Part shown: one piece after another, positions 6,419-12,626 of the stretch | Numbering within the stretch: the stretch's first letter is position 1 | How the letters are laid out: each line of letters opens with the position of its first letter | Source of the DNA: Candidatus Thorarchaeota archaeon | GTDB taxonomy: Archaea > Asgardarchaeota > Thorarchaeia > Thorarchaeales > Thorarchaeaceae | Assembly: GCA_016840245.1 (NCBI GenBank) | Contig: JAEOST010000120.1 | Span: forward strand, 1 to 12,626 | Direction of reading: 5' to 3' | Length of the DNA: 12,626 nucleotides | Made by a program: the position numbers and the translations under genes | The notes under the pieces: model-generated | Databases searched by the model: none | Told to the model about the DNA's origin: nothing | Seen by the model: the letters and a program-made list of their open reading frames with translations, nothing else

Positions 6419-6958
6419 TCAGTGCCGCCCGAGGATGAAATCAGCTCTCAGTAACAAGTCGATAAATTCACCGAGTGTCTGACGTTGAATCTCAGGGTCA
6501 CTGTACAACTTCTTCAACGCTTCTTGACGATCCTCAAGAGATGGATTGTTCTTCTCATTGATAATTTTGTATGTAGCGTTAGAACGCTCAACCCATCTGC
6601 ATAACTCATTGAACTCAGAACTGAGAACGAGTACTACAGGTGTCTTTCTCTTTCCGTTCACTCTGAACTTCTGATGGTACTCTGCATTCTTGTCACTGTC
6701 TAGGATTCTCATCTCTATCTTGGGAGCTAGCGATACAATTCTGGCTAAGACGGGCAATGCGCCTGCAGTATCAGTACAGCGATCTGTACCAATAACAAGA
6801 ATTCTCATCTCATTCTGAAACTCATTGAGAAGTTCTTGTTCGTCCTCATTGAGCAGGATATCATTGAAACGAGCCTTAATCAACTCGACATTTTCACGTG
6901 CCGTAGTTAGGAATTCTTCGTATGTTATTGCACTGTCCCATTCTGTATTCTCAGACAT
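6419..6958 (-). CDS. Thioredoxin-fold protein (Thioredoxin_9-like) with a single active-site cysteine
   Basis: A 179-residue protein. After a helical N-terminus comes strand RILVIGT, then DRCTDTAGALPVL around residues 59-71. This is the place and form of the WCGD-type active site in thioredoxin_9 relatives, with Cys61 but no second Cys. IEMRILDSD and then KRKTPVVLVL follow; the Pro after Thr is the family's cis-Pro. Such proteins may act as monothiol reductases or bind thiols, or may be redox-inactive. I chose ATG at 6958, which has GTGAT four nt upstream; the longer TTG frame start at 6985 has no such site and coincides with the predicted transcription start. It is the first gene of a pair with the methyltransferase 2 bp downstream. 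Confidence 0.8.
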   Translation of the reverse strand: MSENTEWDSAITYEEFLTTARENVELIKARFNDILLNEDEQELLNEFQNEMRILVIGTDRCTDTAGALPVLARIVSLAPKIEMRILDSDKNAEYHQKFRVNGKRKTPVVLVLSSEFNELCRWVERSNATYKIINEKNNPSLEDRQEALKKLYSDPEIQRQTLGEFIDLLLRADFILGRH

Positions 6959-7007
6959 GCGTATCACTTCTTTGAACTGAAACAAAATTCACCAGACATG
7001 CTGGCAC

Positions 7008-7018
7008 ATTAATTATTA
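7008..7018 (-). promoter_or_regulatory. TATA-like element for the thioredoxin-fold/methyltransferase pair
   Basis: The minus strand reads TAATAATTAAT, centred about 55 nt before the ATG at 6958. The predicted start near 6987 gives a leader of about 29 nt that includes the GTGAT ribosome-binding motif. An imperfect palindrome (CCAG-N5-CTGG, 6992-7004) lies between box and start. Confidence 0.4.
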
Positions 7019-7116
7019 CCTCAATTGAATAAAAGGGTTGCTCGAAGGGCAATTCTGTGTCTAGGACTACTTAGCAACACACTCAAATCAATTCAATGAA
7101 TGTTCCTCAGAGGTAG

Positions 7117-7800
7117 GTGGTCAATATAACAGCTGAAGGGATAATTGCAAGTCTTAGAGAGCAAAGCGACAAACAAAGGGCACTTGATATTGCAAGATAT
7201 TTGAAGACCTCCAGTCTCAAGTTCATTGGAGTTACCCTTCCACTCATTCGGAAGACGGTAAAGAAGCACCTTAGAGGTATGTCACTAGAAAATATGATTT
7301 CAACAATGTCGGTGTTATGGAAAGATCCCATCTTTGAGTTCAGAGTTGCCACTGCGGTCATTATGGAGACCTATGCAAAGAACGGTGATACTAGGGTCGC
7401 GCTCAATCTGATATCAAAATTCATTGATGATATCGACACCTGGGCATTAATGGACCCACTAGGAAGTCCAGGTCTAGGAACACTGCTGCGTAGAGACCCA
7501 GCTATTGAAGCGACCTTAGTAAGTTGGAGAACAAGTGAGAACTTCTGGAGAAGGAGGGCCACCATCCTTCCGTATCTTCATCTCTCAATGAAGAGTCACT
7601 ACATGGAGGAGAACGCCAGTCGGATACTGGATGCATTGAAACCCCATCTCTCCGACAAAGAATTCTTTGTGGGAAAAGCAGTAGGATGGGTTCTTCGAGA
7701 GTTGAGTAAACGCAATCCCGAAATAGTCAGAGATTTCATTGAAGAGAATCAGGATAGTATGACAAAACTAGCAATACGAGAAGGGAGCAAGAAACTCTAG
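7117..7800 (+). CDS. AlkD-like DNA alkylation repair protein (HEAT-like repeats)
   Basis: A 227-residue all-helical protein of the DNA alkylation repair family. AlkD-type enzymes excise N3- and N7-alkylated purines without flipping the base. Family marks are the IRK-T-VKKH segment near 44-51, F-E-x-R near 73-76, TWALMDPLG with Trp109 and Asp113, FWRRRATI at 143-150 with Arg147, and KAVGWVLREL with Trp191. These match the Trp109, Asp113, Arg148 and Trp187 known from Bacillus cereus AlkD, so an active enzyme is plausible. The start is GTG at 7117, directly after an in-frame TAG, with GAGGT just upstream. The gene is divergent from the thioredoxin-fold gene (158 bp between starts); I see no clear TATA box of its own. 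Confidence 0.92.
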   Translation: MVNITAEGIIASLREQSDKQRALDIARYLKTSSLKFIGVTLPLIRKTVKKHLRGMSLENMISTMSVLWKDPIFEFRVATAVIMETYAKNGDTRVALNLISKFIDDIDTWALMDPLGSPGLGTLLRRDPAIEATLVSWRTSENFWRRRATILPYLHLSMKSHYMEENASRILDALKPHLSDKEFFVGKAVGWVLRELSKRNPEIVRDFIEENQDSMTKLAIREGSKKL

Positions 7801-7829
7801 ATTCGGACCAGTTAACGCCGGTTAAGCGT

Positions 7830-7842
7830 AAACTTTTATCAC
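7830..7842 (+). promoter_or_regulatory. TATA-like promoter of the first DUF3795 gene, with adjacent inverted repeat
   Basis: AAACTTTTATCAC centres about 33 nt before the ATG at 7870, predicting a leader of about 8 nt. Just upstream, TTAAC-GCCG-GTTAA (7812-7825) is a perfect 5-bp inverted repeat in the position of a BRE or operator. The same promoter core appears before the second DUF3795 gene. Confidence 0.5.
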
Positions 7843-7869
7843 TTGTTTACTTTATAGATTAGAAGGATT

Positions 7870-8205
7870 ATGCAAGCCTATTGTGGTTTGATATGCACTG
7901 ACTGTGAAGCATACATAGCGAAGCGTACAAACGACGACAATCTTCGAAAGAAGACTGCTAAACTTTGGACTGGTCCTACTTGGTCAGTGAAACCAGGAGA
8001 GGTCAACTGTGATGGCTGTAAGTCAAACAGTGGAACACTCTTCAAGCATTGTACCAACTGCGCGGTGCGAGCCTGTGCAATGGAGAAAGGGGTTGACACC
8101 TGCGCACACTGTGATAGCTATCCATGCACTCCACTAGAGGCAATGTTGGATATTATAGGCGATGAGGCTAAGACAAATCTTCTCCAAATACGACAGACTC
8201 TGTAG
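7870..8205 (+). CDS. DUF3795 cysteine-rich protein, copy 1
   Basis: A 111-residue soluble protein with eleven cysteines also present in copy 2: Cys5, 9, 12, 47, 50, 61, 64, 69, 78, 81 and 86. They occur as CGLICTDC, NCDGCKS, HCTNCAVRAC and TCAHCDSYPC, the DUF3795 signature. The arrangement suggests binding of two or more metal ions (zinc or iron-sulfur), but the family has no settled function that I know of. The start at ATG 7870 is supported by the TATA-like box 33 nt upstream and by gap-free alignment with copy 2 at 9148. It precedes a zinc-finger membrane protein gene with copy 2 on the other side. It is not expected to be secreted. Confidence 0.88.
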   Translation: MQAYCGLICTDCEAYIAKRTNDDNLRKKTAKLWTGPTWSVKPGEVNCDGCKSNSGTLFKHCTNCAVRACAMEKGVDTCAHCDSYPCTPLEAMLDIIGDEAKTNLLQIRQTL

Positions 8206-8240
8206 CGTTCTCAAGAAGTACTAGGTCGCGTGAGTGGGAA

Positions 8241-8253
8241 CGCTTTTCTTTAG
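8241..8253 (+). promoter_or_regulatory. TATA-like element before the zinc-finger membrane protein gene
   Basis: CGCTTTTCTTTAG lies about 60 nt before the ATG at 8309 and shares the CGCTTTT core with the box before the second DUF3795 gene. Initiation near 8274 would leave a leader of about 35 nt carrying GAGAGG. Confidence 0.35.
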
Positions 8254-8308
8254 TCAAATCAGAGGAAGTACAAGATTCAACTAGAGTTCAGTATCTGAGA
8301 GGATGCAT

Positions 8309-9082
8309 ATGACCACTGAAGAATCGAAAGTAACATGTGTATTCTGCAGCAAACCAGTAGCTCCAGAAGATAGAGTCAGGTATCGTGGATTCATTGCGCA
8401 TTCCACATGTGCTGTCACCAATCGGGAGCAACGGATCAAGGAGTATACGAAGACTCCATTTCGAATTGGCATCATTGGTGCAATCATAGGGATCCTGACA
8501 TCCATACCACTAATGATTACGGTGGCGAACTGGAATCCCTTGTCACTCCTCTTCTACCTCTCTTACAATGTAGAGTACACTGGTTCAGCATTTGCCTATG
8601 CAGGCCTTGCTATTTCAATGCCAATAGCATCAATTGGATTGTTTGGTTTATACAAGAACTATCAGCAGGCGCTTGGTTTAATGTCTCTCGTACTAGGACT
8701 CATTGTATCAGGGTTCTTTGCAGTCTGTTCAGCACTGCTATTCATTCATGGTCCGGACCCGCAATTCTATGACGTAGTGTATGGAACGCTAATATTCAGT
8801 GAGATTCCTGGATTCATTCTATCCCAGCTATTCACTATCTTCAGCTCAGCCATTGTATCAATGCTTGTGGCGGTCTCTGTTCTGTTACTTGAGGGAACTA
8901 TAGCGTCTCAGACTACAACACGAGTACTAGCAATAGGCTTTATGATAGCGGGAGGAGTCTTCTTTGCATTTCACATTGGAATACTTATCATGTTTGGTCT
9001 TCTTATCATTCTCTACCTCATTGCAGATGTACCTGAAGCATGGCTTGATCAGCCAACTCGTGAGGTAGAAATTGATTCCTAG
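8309..9082 (+). CDS. Polytopic membrane protein with N-terminal treble-clef-type zinc finger
   Basis: A 257-residue protein. The short cytoplasmic N-terminus has C10-V-F-C13 and, after a 17-residue loop, H31-S-T-C34, a CxxC...HxxC set typical of small treble-clef/LIM-like zinc sites. The rest is hydrophobic, with six or seven helices (about residues 52-72, 93-113, 121-145, one or two in 160-196, two in 205-242), then an acidic tail. I recognise no transporter motif, so the role is unknown; a metal-sensing or protein-binding membrane component is one reading. GAGAGG ends just before ATG 8303 and is 6 nt from ATG 8309, so I prefer 8309; 8303 would add two residues. It is flanked by two DUF3795 genes in the same direction. 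Confidence 0.75.
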   Translation: MTTEESKVTCVFCSKPVAPEDRVRYRGFIAHSTCAVTNREQRIKEYTKTPFRIGIIGAIIGILTSIPLMITVANWNPLSLLFYLSYNVEYTGSAFAYAGLAISMPIASIGLFGLYKNYQQALGLMSLVLGLIVSGFFAVCSALLFIHGPDPQFYDVVYGTLIFSEIPGFILSQLFTIFSSAIVSMLVAVSVLLLEGTIASQTTTRVLAIGFMIAGGVFFAFHIGILIMFGLLIILYLIADVPEAWLDQPTREVEIDS

Positions 9083-9104
9083 ACATTACTTTCGGCAATC
9101 TGTT

Positions 9105-9116
9105 GCGCTTTTATAC
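9105..9116 (+). promoter_or_regulatory. TATA-like promoter of the second DUF3795 gene
   Basis: GCGCTTTTATAC centres about 36 nt before ATG 9148, nearly the same geometry as before copy 1. Transcription would start near 9138. That gives either a 9-nt leader to 9148 or a leaderless mRNA at ATG 9139, and rules out the longer TTG frame start at 9103. Confidence 0.55.
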
Positions 9117-9147
9117 AAAGCAGTATTCTGCTGAGGTTATGTCCGTC

Positions 9148-9483
9148 ATGTTAGCATGTTGTGGGCTCAACTGTGCAGAGTGTCCAGCTTATCTGGCTAA
9201 GTTGAATGATGATGATGAACAACGTATGAGTGCTCTTGAGAAATGGAGTACTCCTGACTATCCACTCACAAAAGATGACATCAACTGCGATGGATGCAAG
9301 AGTGAGGGTGGAGTGCACTTCAAGTTCTGTGGAACATGTTCAGTTAGAAAGTGTGTAATGGAGAAGGGTGTAGAAACCTGTGCCCATTGTGACGAGTACA
9401 TCTGTGACACTCTTGAAGAGTGGCTCAAGATGGCTGGCGATGGTCCTAGAGAGATTCTTGAGAAACTTCGAGCTGCATTGTAA
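9148..9483 (+). CDS. DUF3795 cysteine-rich protein, copy 2
   Basis: With the start at ATG 9148 this protein has 111 residues, exactly as in copy 1, and aligns with it without gaps. All eleven shared cysteines fall at identical positions, and the blocks CDGCKS, MEKGV and TCAHCD are identical; copy 2 has an extra Cys4. Longer starts exist at ATG 9139 and TTG 9103, but the latter would lie upstream of the predicted transcription start. A metal-binding role is inferred from the cysteine clusters (CGLNCAEC, NCDGC, FCGTCSVRKC, TCAHC). It follows the membrane protein gene and precedes the DUF763 gene, each with its own promoter-like box, so these are probably short transcripts rather than one operon. 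Confidence 0.88.
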   Translation: MLACCGLNCAECPAYLAKLNDDDEQRMSALEKWSTPDYPLTKDDINCDGCKSEGGVHFKFCGTCSVRKCVMEKGVETCAHCDEYICDTLEEWLKMAGDGPREILEKLRAAL

Positions 9484-9497
9484 GACTCCATTCATTG

Positions 9498-9510
9498 GCG
9501 TTTATCTATT
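9498..9510 (+). promoter_or_regulatory. TATA-like promoter of the DUF763 gene
   Basis: GCGTTTATCTATT centres about 39 nt before the TTG start at 9543. Initiation near 9530 would give a leader of about 13 nt that includes GAGG at 9531-9534, 8 nt from the TTG. Confidence 0.5.
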
Positions 9511-9542
9511 ATCGACCAATAGACATAGTTGAGGAATTCTGA

Positions 9543-10658
9543 TTGAAAAGATCTGGAGTAGCTGATCTCAAACTGCATCCTGGCAAGGCACCACACTGGT
9601 TAGTCAAACGTATGATACCAATGGCCAGTGCACTGTGCGAGGTCATTGTAGATGAGTTTGGTACTCTTGAACTGCTGAGGAGAATTGCAGACCCGGTTTG
9701 GTTCCAGGCCCTGTCAAATGTCCTTGGCTATGACTGGGACAGCTCTGGATCAACTACCGTGACATGTGGTGTTCTTCGTTCTGTCCTTAACTTTGAGAAA
9801 CACAACATGATTGCTGCGGGAGGAAAAGGACTTGCGTCCATTAAGACTCCGAACCAGTTGAGAGTGCTAGAAGACTATGGTCTCGATGGTCTGCGTCTGG
9901 GAGACCTCAGTAGGTCAATCGCAAAAGTTGACAATGCAGCTGTACAAGACGGATACCAACTCTACCAACATGTCTTCTTTGTTGATAGTGAGGAGAACTG
10001 GGCAGTGGTACAGCAAGGTATGGATAGTAAGTCGAACGATGCGAGAAGGTATCACTGGCTTTGTGAGGATGTGAATAGTTTCATAGAGGAACCACACTCC
10101 GGAATGATATCAGGTCAAATCAAAAAGTCCACTCTTGACCTCACTCACAAGGAATCGGATGACTGCAGAAAGACGACATTGGATGTGGTGAAGGAGGAAC
10201 CACTACGAATTCGACGAATGTTTGACGACATCAAGGCCTATGGTGAGAGCACTCTAATCCCATGGCTTGAGGACAATGGTGATTCATTTGCACTCCCATC
10301 GTACAAGGTCGTACCAAGAAGAATGGACTGGAATGCAGTCCGTCGGGCGTATATGGCACAGCCCTCTGGCTATGAAGAACTTCTCTTTATGGATGGGATT
10401 GGACCGGCTACAATCAGAGGTCTTTCATTAATCTCAGAGATAATCTATGGTTCAGCACCCTCATGGTCGGACCCAGTACGAATGACCTTCGCCTTTGGAG
10501 GGAAGGATGGGGTTCCTTTCCCGGTCCCACGAAAGGCATACGATGAGGCTATTGCATTCATGGAACAGGCCATCAATGATGCTAAGGTAGGGAGAAAGGA
10601 GAAGGTAATGGGCCTCAAGCGACTACGAAATTTTGCTCCACCGATACTGCACAACTAA
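9543..10658 (+). CDS. DUF763 family protein with helix-hairpin-helix motif
   Basis: A 371-residue protein matching DUF763 along its length. Marks are SGVADLKLHPGKAPHWL at residues 4-20, DPVWFQAL at 50-57, LGYDWDSSGSTT at 61-72, AAGGKG at 91-96, a central QHVFFVD-ENWAVVQQGM-ARRYHWL region, and late in the protein DGIGPATIRGL (Gly285, Gly287), a helix-hairpin-helix-like turn followed by SEIIYG. The HhH and the many conserved polar residues suggest a nucleic-acid-binding, possibly enzymatic protein. I know of no settled biochemical function and give none. The start is TTG at 9543 with GAGG 8 nt upstream; the MKRSGVA beginning fits the family's N-terminus, and the next Met would cut into the conserved block. 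It is followed after 53 bp by a membrane protein gene that may be co-transcribed. Confidence 0.88.
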   Translation: MKRSGVADLKLHPGKAPHWLVKRMIPMASALCEVIVDEFGTLELLRRIADPVWFQALSNVLGYDWDSSGSTTVTCGVLRSVLNFEKHNMIAAGGKGLASIKTPNQLRVLEDYGLDGLRLGDLSRSIAKVDNAAVQDGYQLYQHVFFVDSEENWAVVQQGMDSKSNDARRYHWLCEDVNSFIEEPHSGMISGQIKKSTLDLTHKESDDCRKTTLDVVKEEPLRIRRMFDDIKAYGESTLIPWLEDNGDSFALPSYKVVPRRMDWNAVRRAYMAQPSGYEELLFMDGIGPATIRGLSLISEIIYGSAPSWSDPVRMTFAFGGKDGVPFPVPRKAYDEAIAFMEQAINDAKVGRKEKVMGLKRLRNFAPPILHN

Positions 10659-10711
10659 GAGTTGTCGGAACAGAGATAAGGTTCAGTCGAATGTAAGTAG
10701 AATGTGGTGCT

Positions 10712-11152
10712 ATGTCAGAAGGAGGTAGTAGTGAATCAGACAGTATAACTGTAAGAGAACTCATAAGTGACTTCTTCTGTTGGCTTGTCTTACCAATTGT
10801 CGGATTTCTGATGTTTGTCATTAGTGGATTCATCATTCAATTCCAAGTGATTGAACGTGCACTGTATTTTGGTTTTCTTATTCTTTTTTCAATGCCAACA
10901 ATTCTAGCAATCACAATGTGGTTGTTCGCTATAATGAAGGAGAGAGGTGGGAGGTATCATCTACTACTAATTCTCCTTGGTCAAGTCTTGATGATTTTTG
11001 GAGCACTCATACCCCTCAATGGGTTCAATGTATCGATGTGGGTCGGTGAATTCCCATTATTTGCCTCGTATATTATGCTGTGGAGTGTTATACCCAATTT
11101 TCTGGGTTTTCTAGCATGGCTGAATATGGCCTATATGAGGTCTAGACAATAG
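10712..11152 (+). CDS. Four-TM membrane protein, unknown function
   Basis: A 146-residue protein. A polar, Ser/Gly/Glu-rich N-terminus is followed by four hydrophobic helices (about residues 22-43, 51-74, 83-101 and 112-139). The short loop KERGGRYH after helix two is positively charged and should be cytoplasmic, as should the tail YMRSRQ. I recognise no family. GGTG lies just before the ATG. No TATA-like box is visible in the 53 bp after DUF763, so read-through from that gene is possible. Its stop is 2 bp from the stop of the opposing MFS gene. Confidence 0.7.
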   Translation: MSEGGSSESDSITVRELISDFFCWLVLPIVGFLMFVISGFIIQFQVIERALYFGFLILFSMPTILAITMWLFAIMKERGGRYHLLLILLGQVLMIFGALIPLNGFNVSMWVGEFPLFASYIMLWSVIPNFLGFLAWLNMAYMRSRQ

Positions 11153-11154
11153 GT

Positions 11155-12528
11155 CTACAGAAATCCCTCAGCTTCCAGCTCATCCACACTAACACGTGGT
11201 TCCAAGCTCTTCGTCGCTAATATGAAAAGAATGAGGATATTGATAATTATGATAGCCACAAGGAGTGGAAGACCTTGCCAGTTCGTGTAGATGATTCCTG
11301 CTGGGATCGGACCAAATGCACCGAAAATCGAAACAAATACACTGCTGAGGCTGAGCATCTTACCAAAATCAGACCGTGGCATCGACTTCTGAATATAGGA
11401 TGCGAGAATTGTAGCCCATAGAATATCATTTACTGACTTTATAGCTGTGGCAATGAAAGCTAGTGATAAAATAACGCTGAGTCCAGGGTATATTGAGTCC
11501 AATGAATCAACCCAGCTAATTGGAGCGATATATCGCACATACTGAGAGAGAATCAGAAGATAGATTGAGATAGGCATCAAAGAATAGACTACAAGAGTAA
11601 GGCCCTGTCCACCACGTTTGTCAAACACGCGCCCTACAATCAATGCTAGTGGTACTGAGAAAGCTAGTGTGATGAGGATCATCAGATTAATCTCAGCATA
11701 CCCAAATTCCAATGTTTCATTTACAAAGTAGTTCTTTGAGAAACTATAGAAACTGTCACTGAATGCATCAATACAAATGACCATAATGAAGATTGGAAAC
11801 ATACGGACTAAGAGTCTTAGACCTCGAATATTCTCGTTAATAAAATCCCTGAGAATGTCATCAGATAGTGTCTTACGTTTTGGAAGTGGAAGCTGCTCCA
11901 AACCTGTAGCACGGATTATTGCACAAATGAATTGGAGAATAGCGGCCACAAAGAGAATGATTTGCATAACACTGACGAAACTCATTCCGAAATCTAACAT
12001 CAAGGCGAAGAAGTATAGTGGGATTAGTCCAAAAGAGGTGCCTAACCTAAACAGGCTTTGAGCAACGCCACTGAACTCTCTATCAACCAGCTGCATCTGA
12101 TATGCTTCACCAGCACCCGACGTGAAGGAGTTTAATGCACCTATTATCATTGCAAGTGCTACAAAAATAATCTCCGTGGTTAGTGAAAGAATCAGAAAGA
12201 AGAATCCCATTGCTATCATTGTGAATACTGATAGATTACGACGGTCATAGTTATCCACAATATAACCAGCTACAAAGCTTCCAATCACACTTACAAAGAA
12301 CGGCAGGGAAACAATTACACCAGTTAGAAGGTAGGAAATTCCGATGTCTCTGAAGTAGAGTGTGAAATATTCAAACATCACAAACATGCTTGAATAGATC
12401 CAGACTGTAGACAGGATGATGGTCCAGTTCCTATTGCTCAGGAGCTTCCTCACTGCTTGAAACCAAGTAAGGTCAGATGCATTATCTTGAGATGGATGAC
12501 TTGTTTCCTCTGAAAATTCACCATCCAT
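11155..12528 (-). CDS. Major facilitator superfamily (MFS) transporter
   Basis: A 457-residue integral membrane protein with about twelve hydrophobic helices in two halves. The MFS motif A after helix two is GYIVDNYDRR (Asp92, Arg96, Arg97), and a second copy in the other half is GRVFDKRGG (Asp303). A soluble acidic N-terminus of about 30 residues and a central basic loop (LPKRKTLSDD) are usual. The substrate cannot be told; drug or metabolite efflux and sugar-type transport are both open. I chose ATG at 12528 because GGAGG lies 8 nt upstream; the longer frame from GTG 12606 would begin upstream of the predicted transcription start. A TATA-like box overlaps an inverted repeat upstream, hinting at repression control. 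Confidence 0.9.
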   Translation of the reverse strand: MDGEFSEETSHPSQDNASDLTWFQAVRKLLSNRNWTIILSTVWIYSSMFVMFEYFTLYFRDIGISYLLTGVIVSLPFFVSVIGSFVAGYIVDNYDRRNLSVFTMIAMGFFFLILSLTTEIIFVALAMIIGALNSFTSGAGEAYQMQLVDREFSGVAQSLFRLGTSFGLIPLYFFALMLDFGMSFVSVMQIILFVAAILQFICAIIRATGLEQLPLPKRKTLSDDILRDFINENIRGLRLLVRMFPIFIMVICIDAFSDSFYSFSKNYFVNETLEFGYAEINLMILITLAFSVPLALIVGRVFDKRGGQGLTLVVYSLMPISIYLLILSQYVRYIAPISWVDSLDSIYPGLSVILSLAFIATAIKSVNDILWATILASYIQKSMPRSDFGKMLSLSSVFVSIFGAFGPIPAGIIYTNWQGLPLLVAIIIINILILFILATKSLEPRVSVDELEAEGFL

Positions 12529-12576
12529 TTTGCCTTCCTCCAGACAATGCGAATGAAATCCAAGATTAGTTCTAGG

Positions 12577-12599
12577 ATATAGGTTTATTGAACACCTAT
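12577..12599 (-). promoter_or_regulatory. MFS promoter with overlapping 6-bp inverted repeat (candidate operator)
   Basis: On the minus strand AACCTATATCC centres about 52 nt before the MFS ATG, predicting a leader of about 26 nt. ATAGGT (12579-12584) and ACCTAT (12594-12599) form a perfect inverted repeat with a 9-nt spacer that covers this box. A regulator bound there would block TBP access. A plus-strand ATG at 12609 (MSIELL, open to the window edge) could be a divergent gene sharing the element, but too little is visible to call it. Confidence 0.4.
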
Positions 12600-12626
12600 T
12601 GTACACAAATGAGCATCGAGTTGTTA

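Noticed and set aside
6992..7004. CCAG-N5-CTGG imperfect palindrome near the thioredoxin-fold promoter
   Set aside because: Four-bp arms with an asymmetric core are too common by chance to call an operator.
12609..12626. ATG with six open codons at the window edge on the plus strand
   Set aside because: Only 18 bases are visible, so it cannot be supported as a gene.
1..12626. tRNA, rRNA, CRISPR or insertion-sequence content
   Set aside because: I scanned the gaps by eye on both strands and found no T-loop-like GGTTCRANNCC with paired arms, no regularly spaced direct repeats and no transposase motifs.

Overview
The window reads as archaeal chromosome. The clearest sign is an archaeal/eukaryotic-type DNA primase large subunit (PriL) with its four iron-sulfur cysteines. 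Supporting signs are TATA-like boxes about 35 nt before several start codons, GTGAT/GAGG ribosome-binding motifs, frequent GTG and TTG starts, a DUF763 protein and two DUF3795 proteins. The multi-repeat surface protein and gene style would fit an Asgard archaeon (for example the Thorarchaeia), but that is a guess from general character. No tRNA, rRNA, CRISPR array, transposase or phage gene was seen.

Layout. Positions 2-1942 (+) hold the 3' part of a cell-surface protein: a peptidase-M28-like domain that has lost key metal ligands, a beta-rich region, nine calcium-binding-type Asp-rich repeats and a C-terminal membrane anchor. Positions 1943-2350 look empty at first. They contain a minus-strand hairpin plus T-tract terminator and what appears to be a small decayed minus-strand gene in three frames. 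Next come an OGG1-type 8-oxoguanine DNA glycosylase (2351-3181 +), a convergent TPR-like repeat protein (3200-3844 -) and a two-TM small membrane protein (3984-4238 +).

A minus-strand block runs from 6958 down to 4306: a thioredoxin-fold protein and a SAM methyltransferase 2 bp apart, then a small zinc-ribbon protein, then PriL. From 7117 to 11152 everything is on the plus strand: an AlkD-like alkylpurine DNA glycosylase, a DUF3795 protein, a zinc-finger polytopic membrane protein, a second DUF3795 protein of identical length, a DUF763 protein with a helix-hairpin-helix, and a four-TM membrane protein. An MFS transporter (12528-11155 -) converges on the last gene with a 2-bp gap; its promoter overlaps an inverted repeat.

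Functional themes. Base-excision repair (OGG and AlkD types), replication priming (PriL) and a probable nucleic-acid-binding DUF763 protein occur within about 8 kb, separated by membrane and redox/metal-type proteins. Four plus-strand genes and PriL share a similar CTTTTATC-like promoter element, suggesting single-gene or short transcription units. The most unusual items are the metal-site-degenerate M28 surface protein, the decayed gene at 2009-2322, and the DUF3795 - zinc-finger membrane protein - DUF3795 sandwich.
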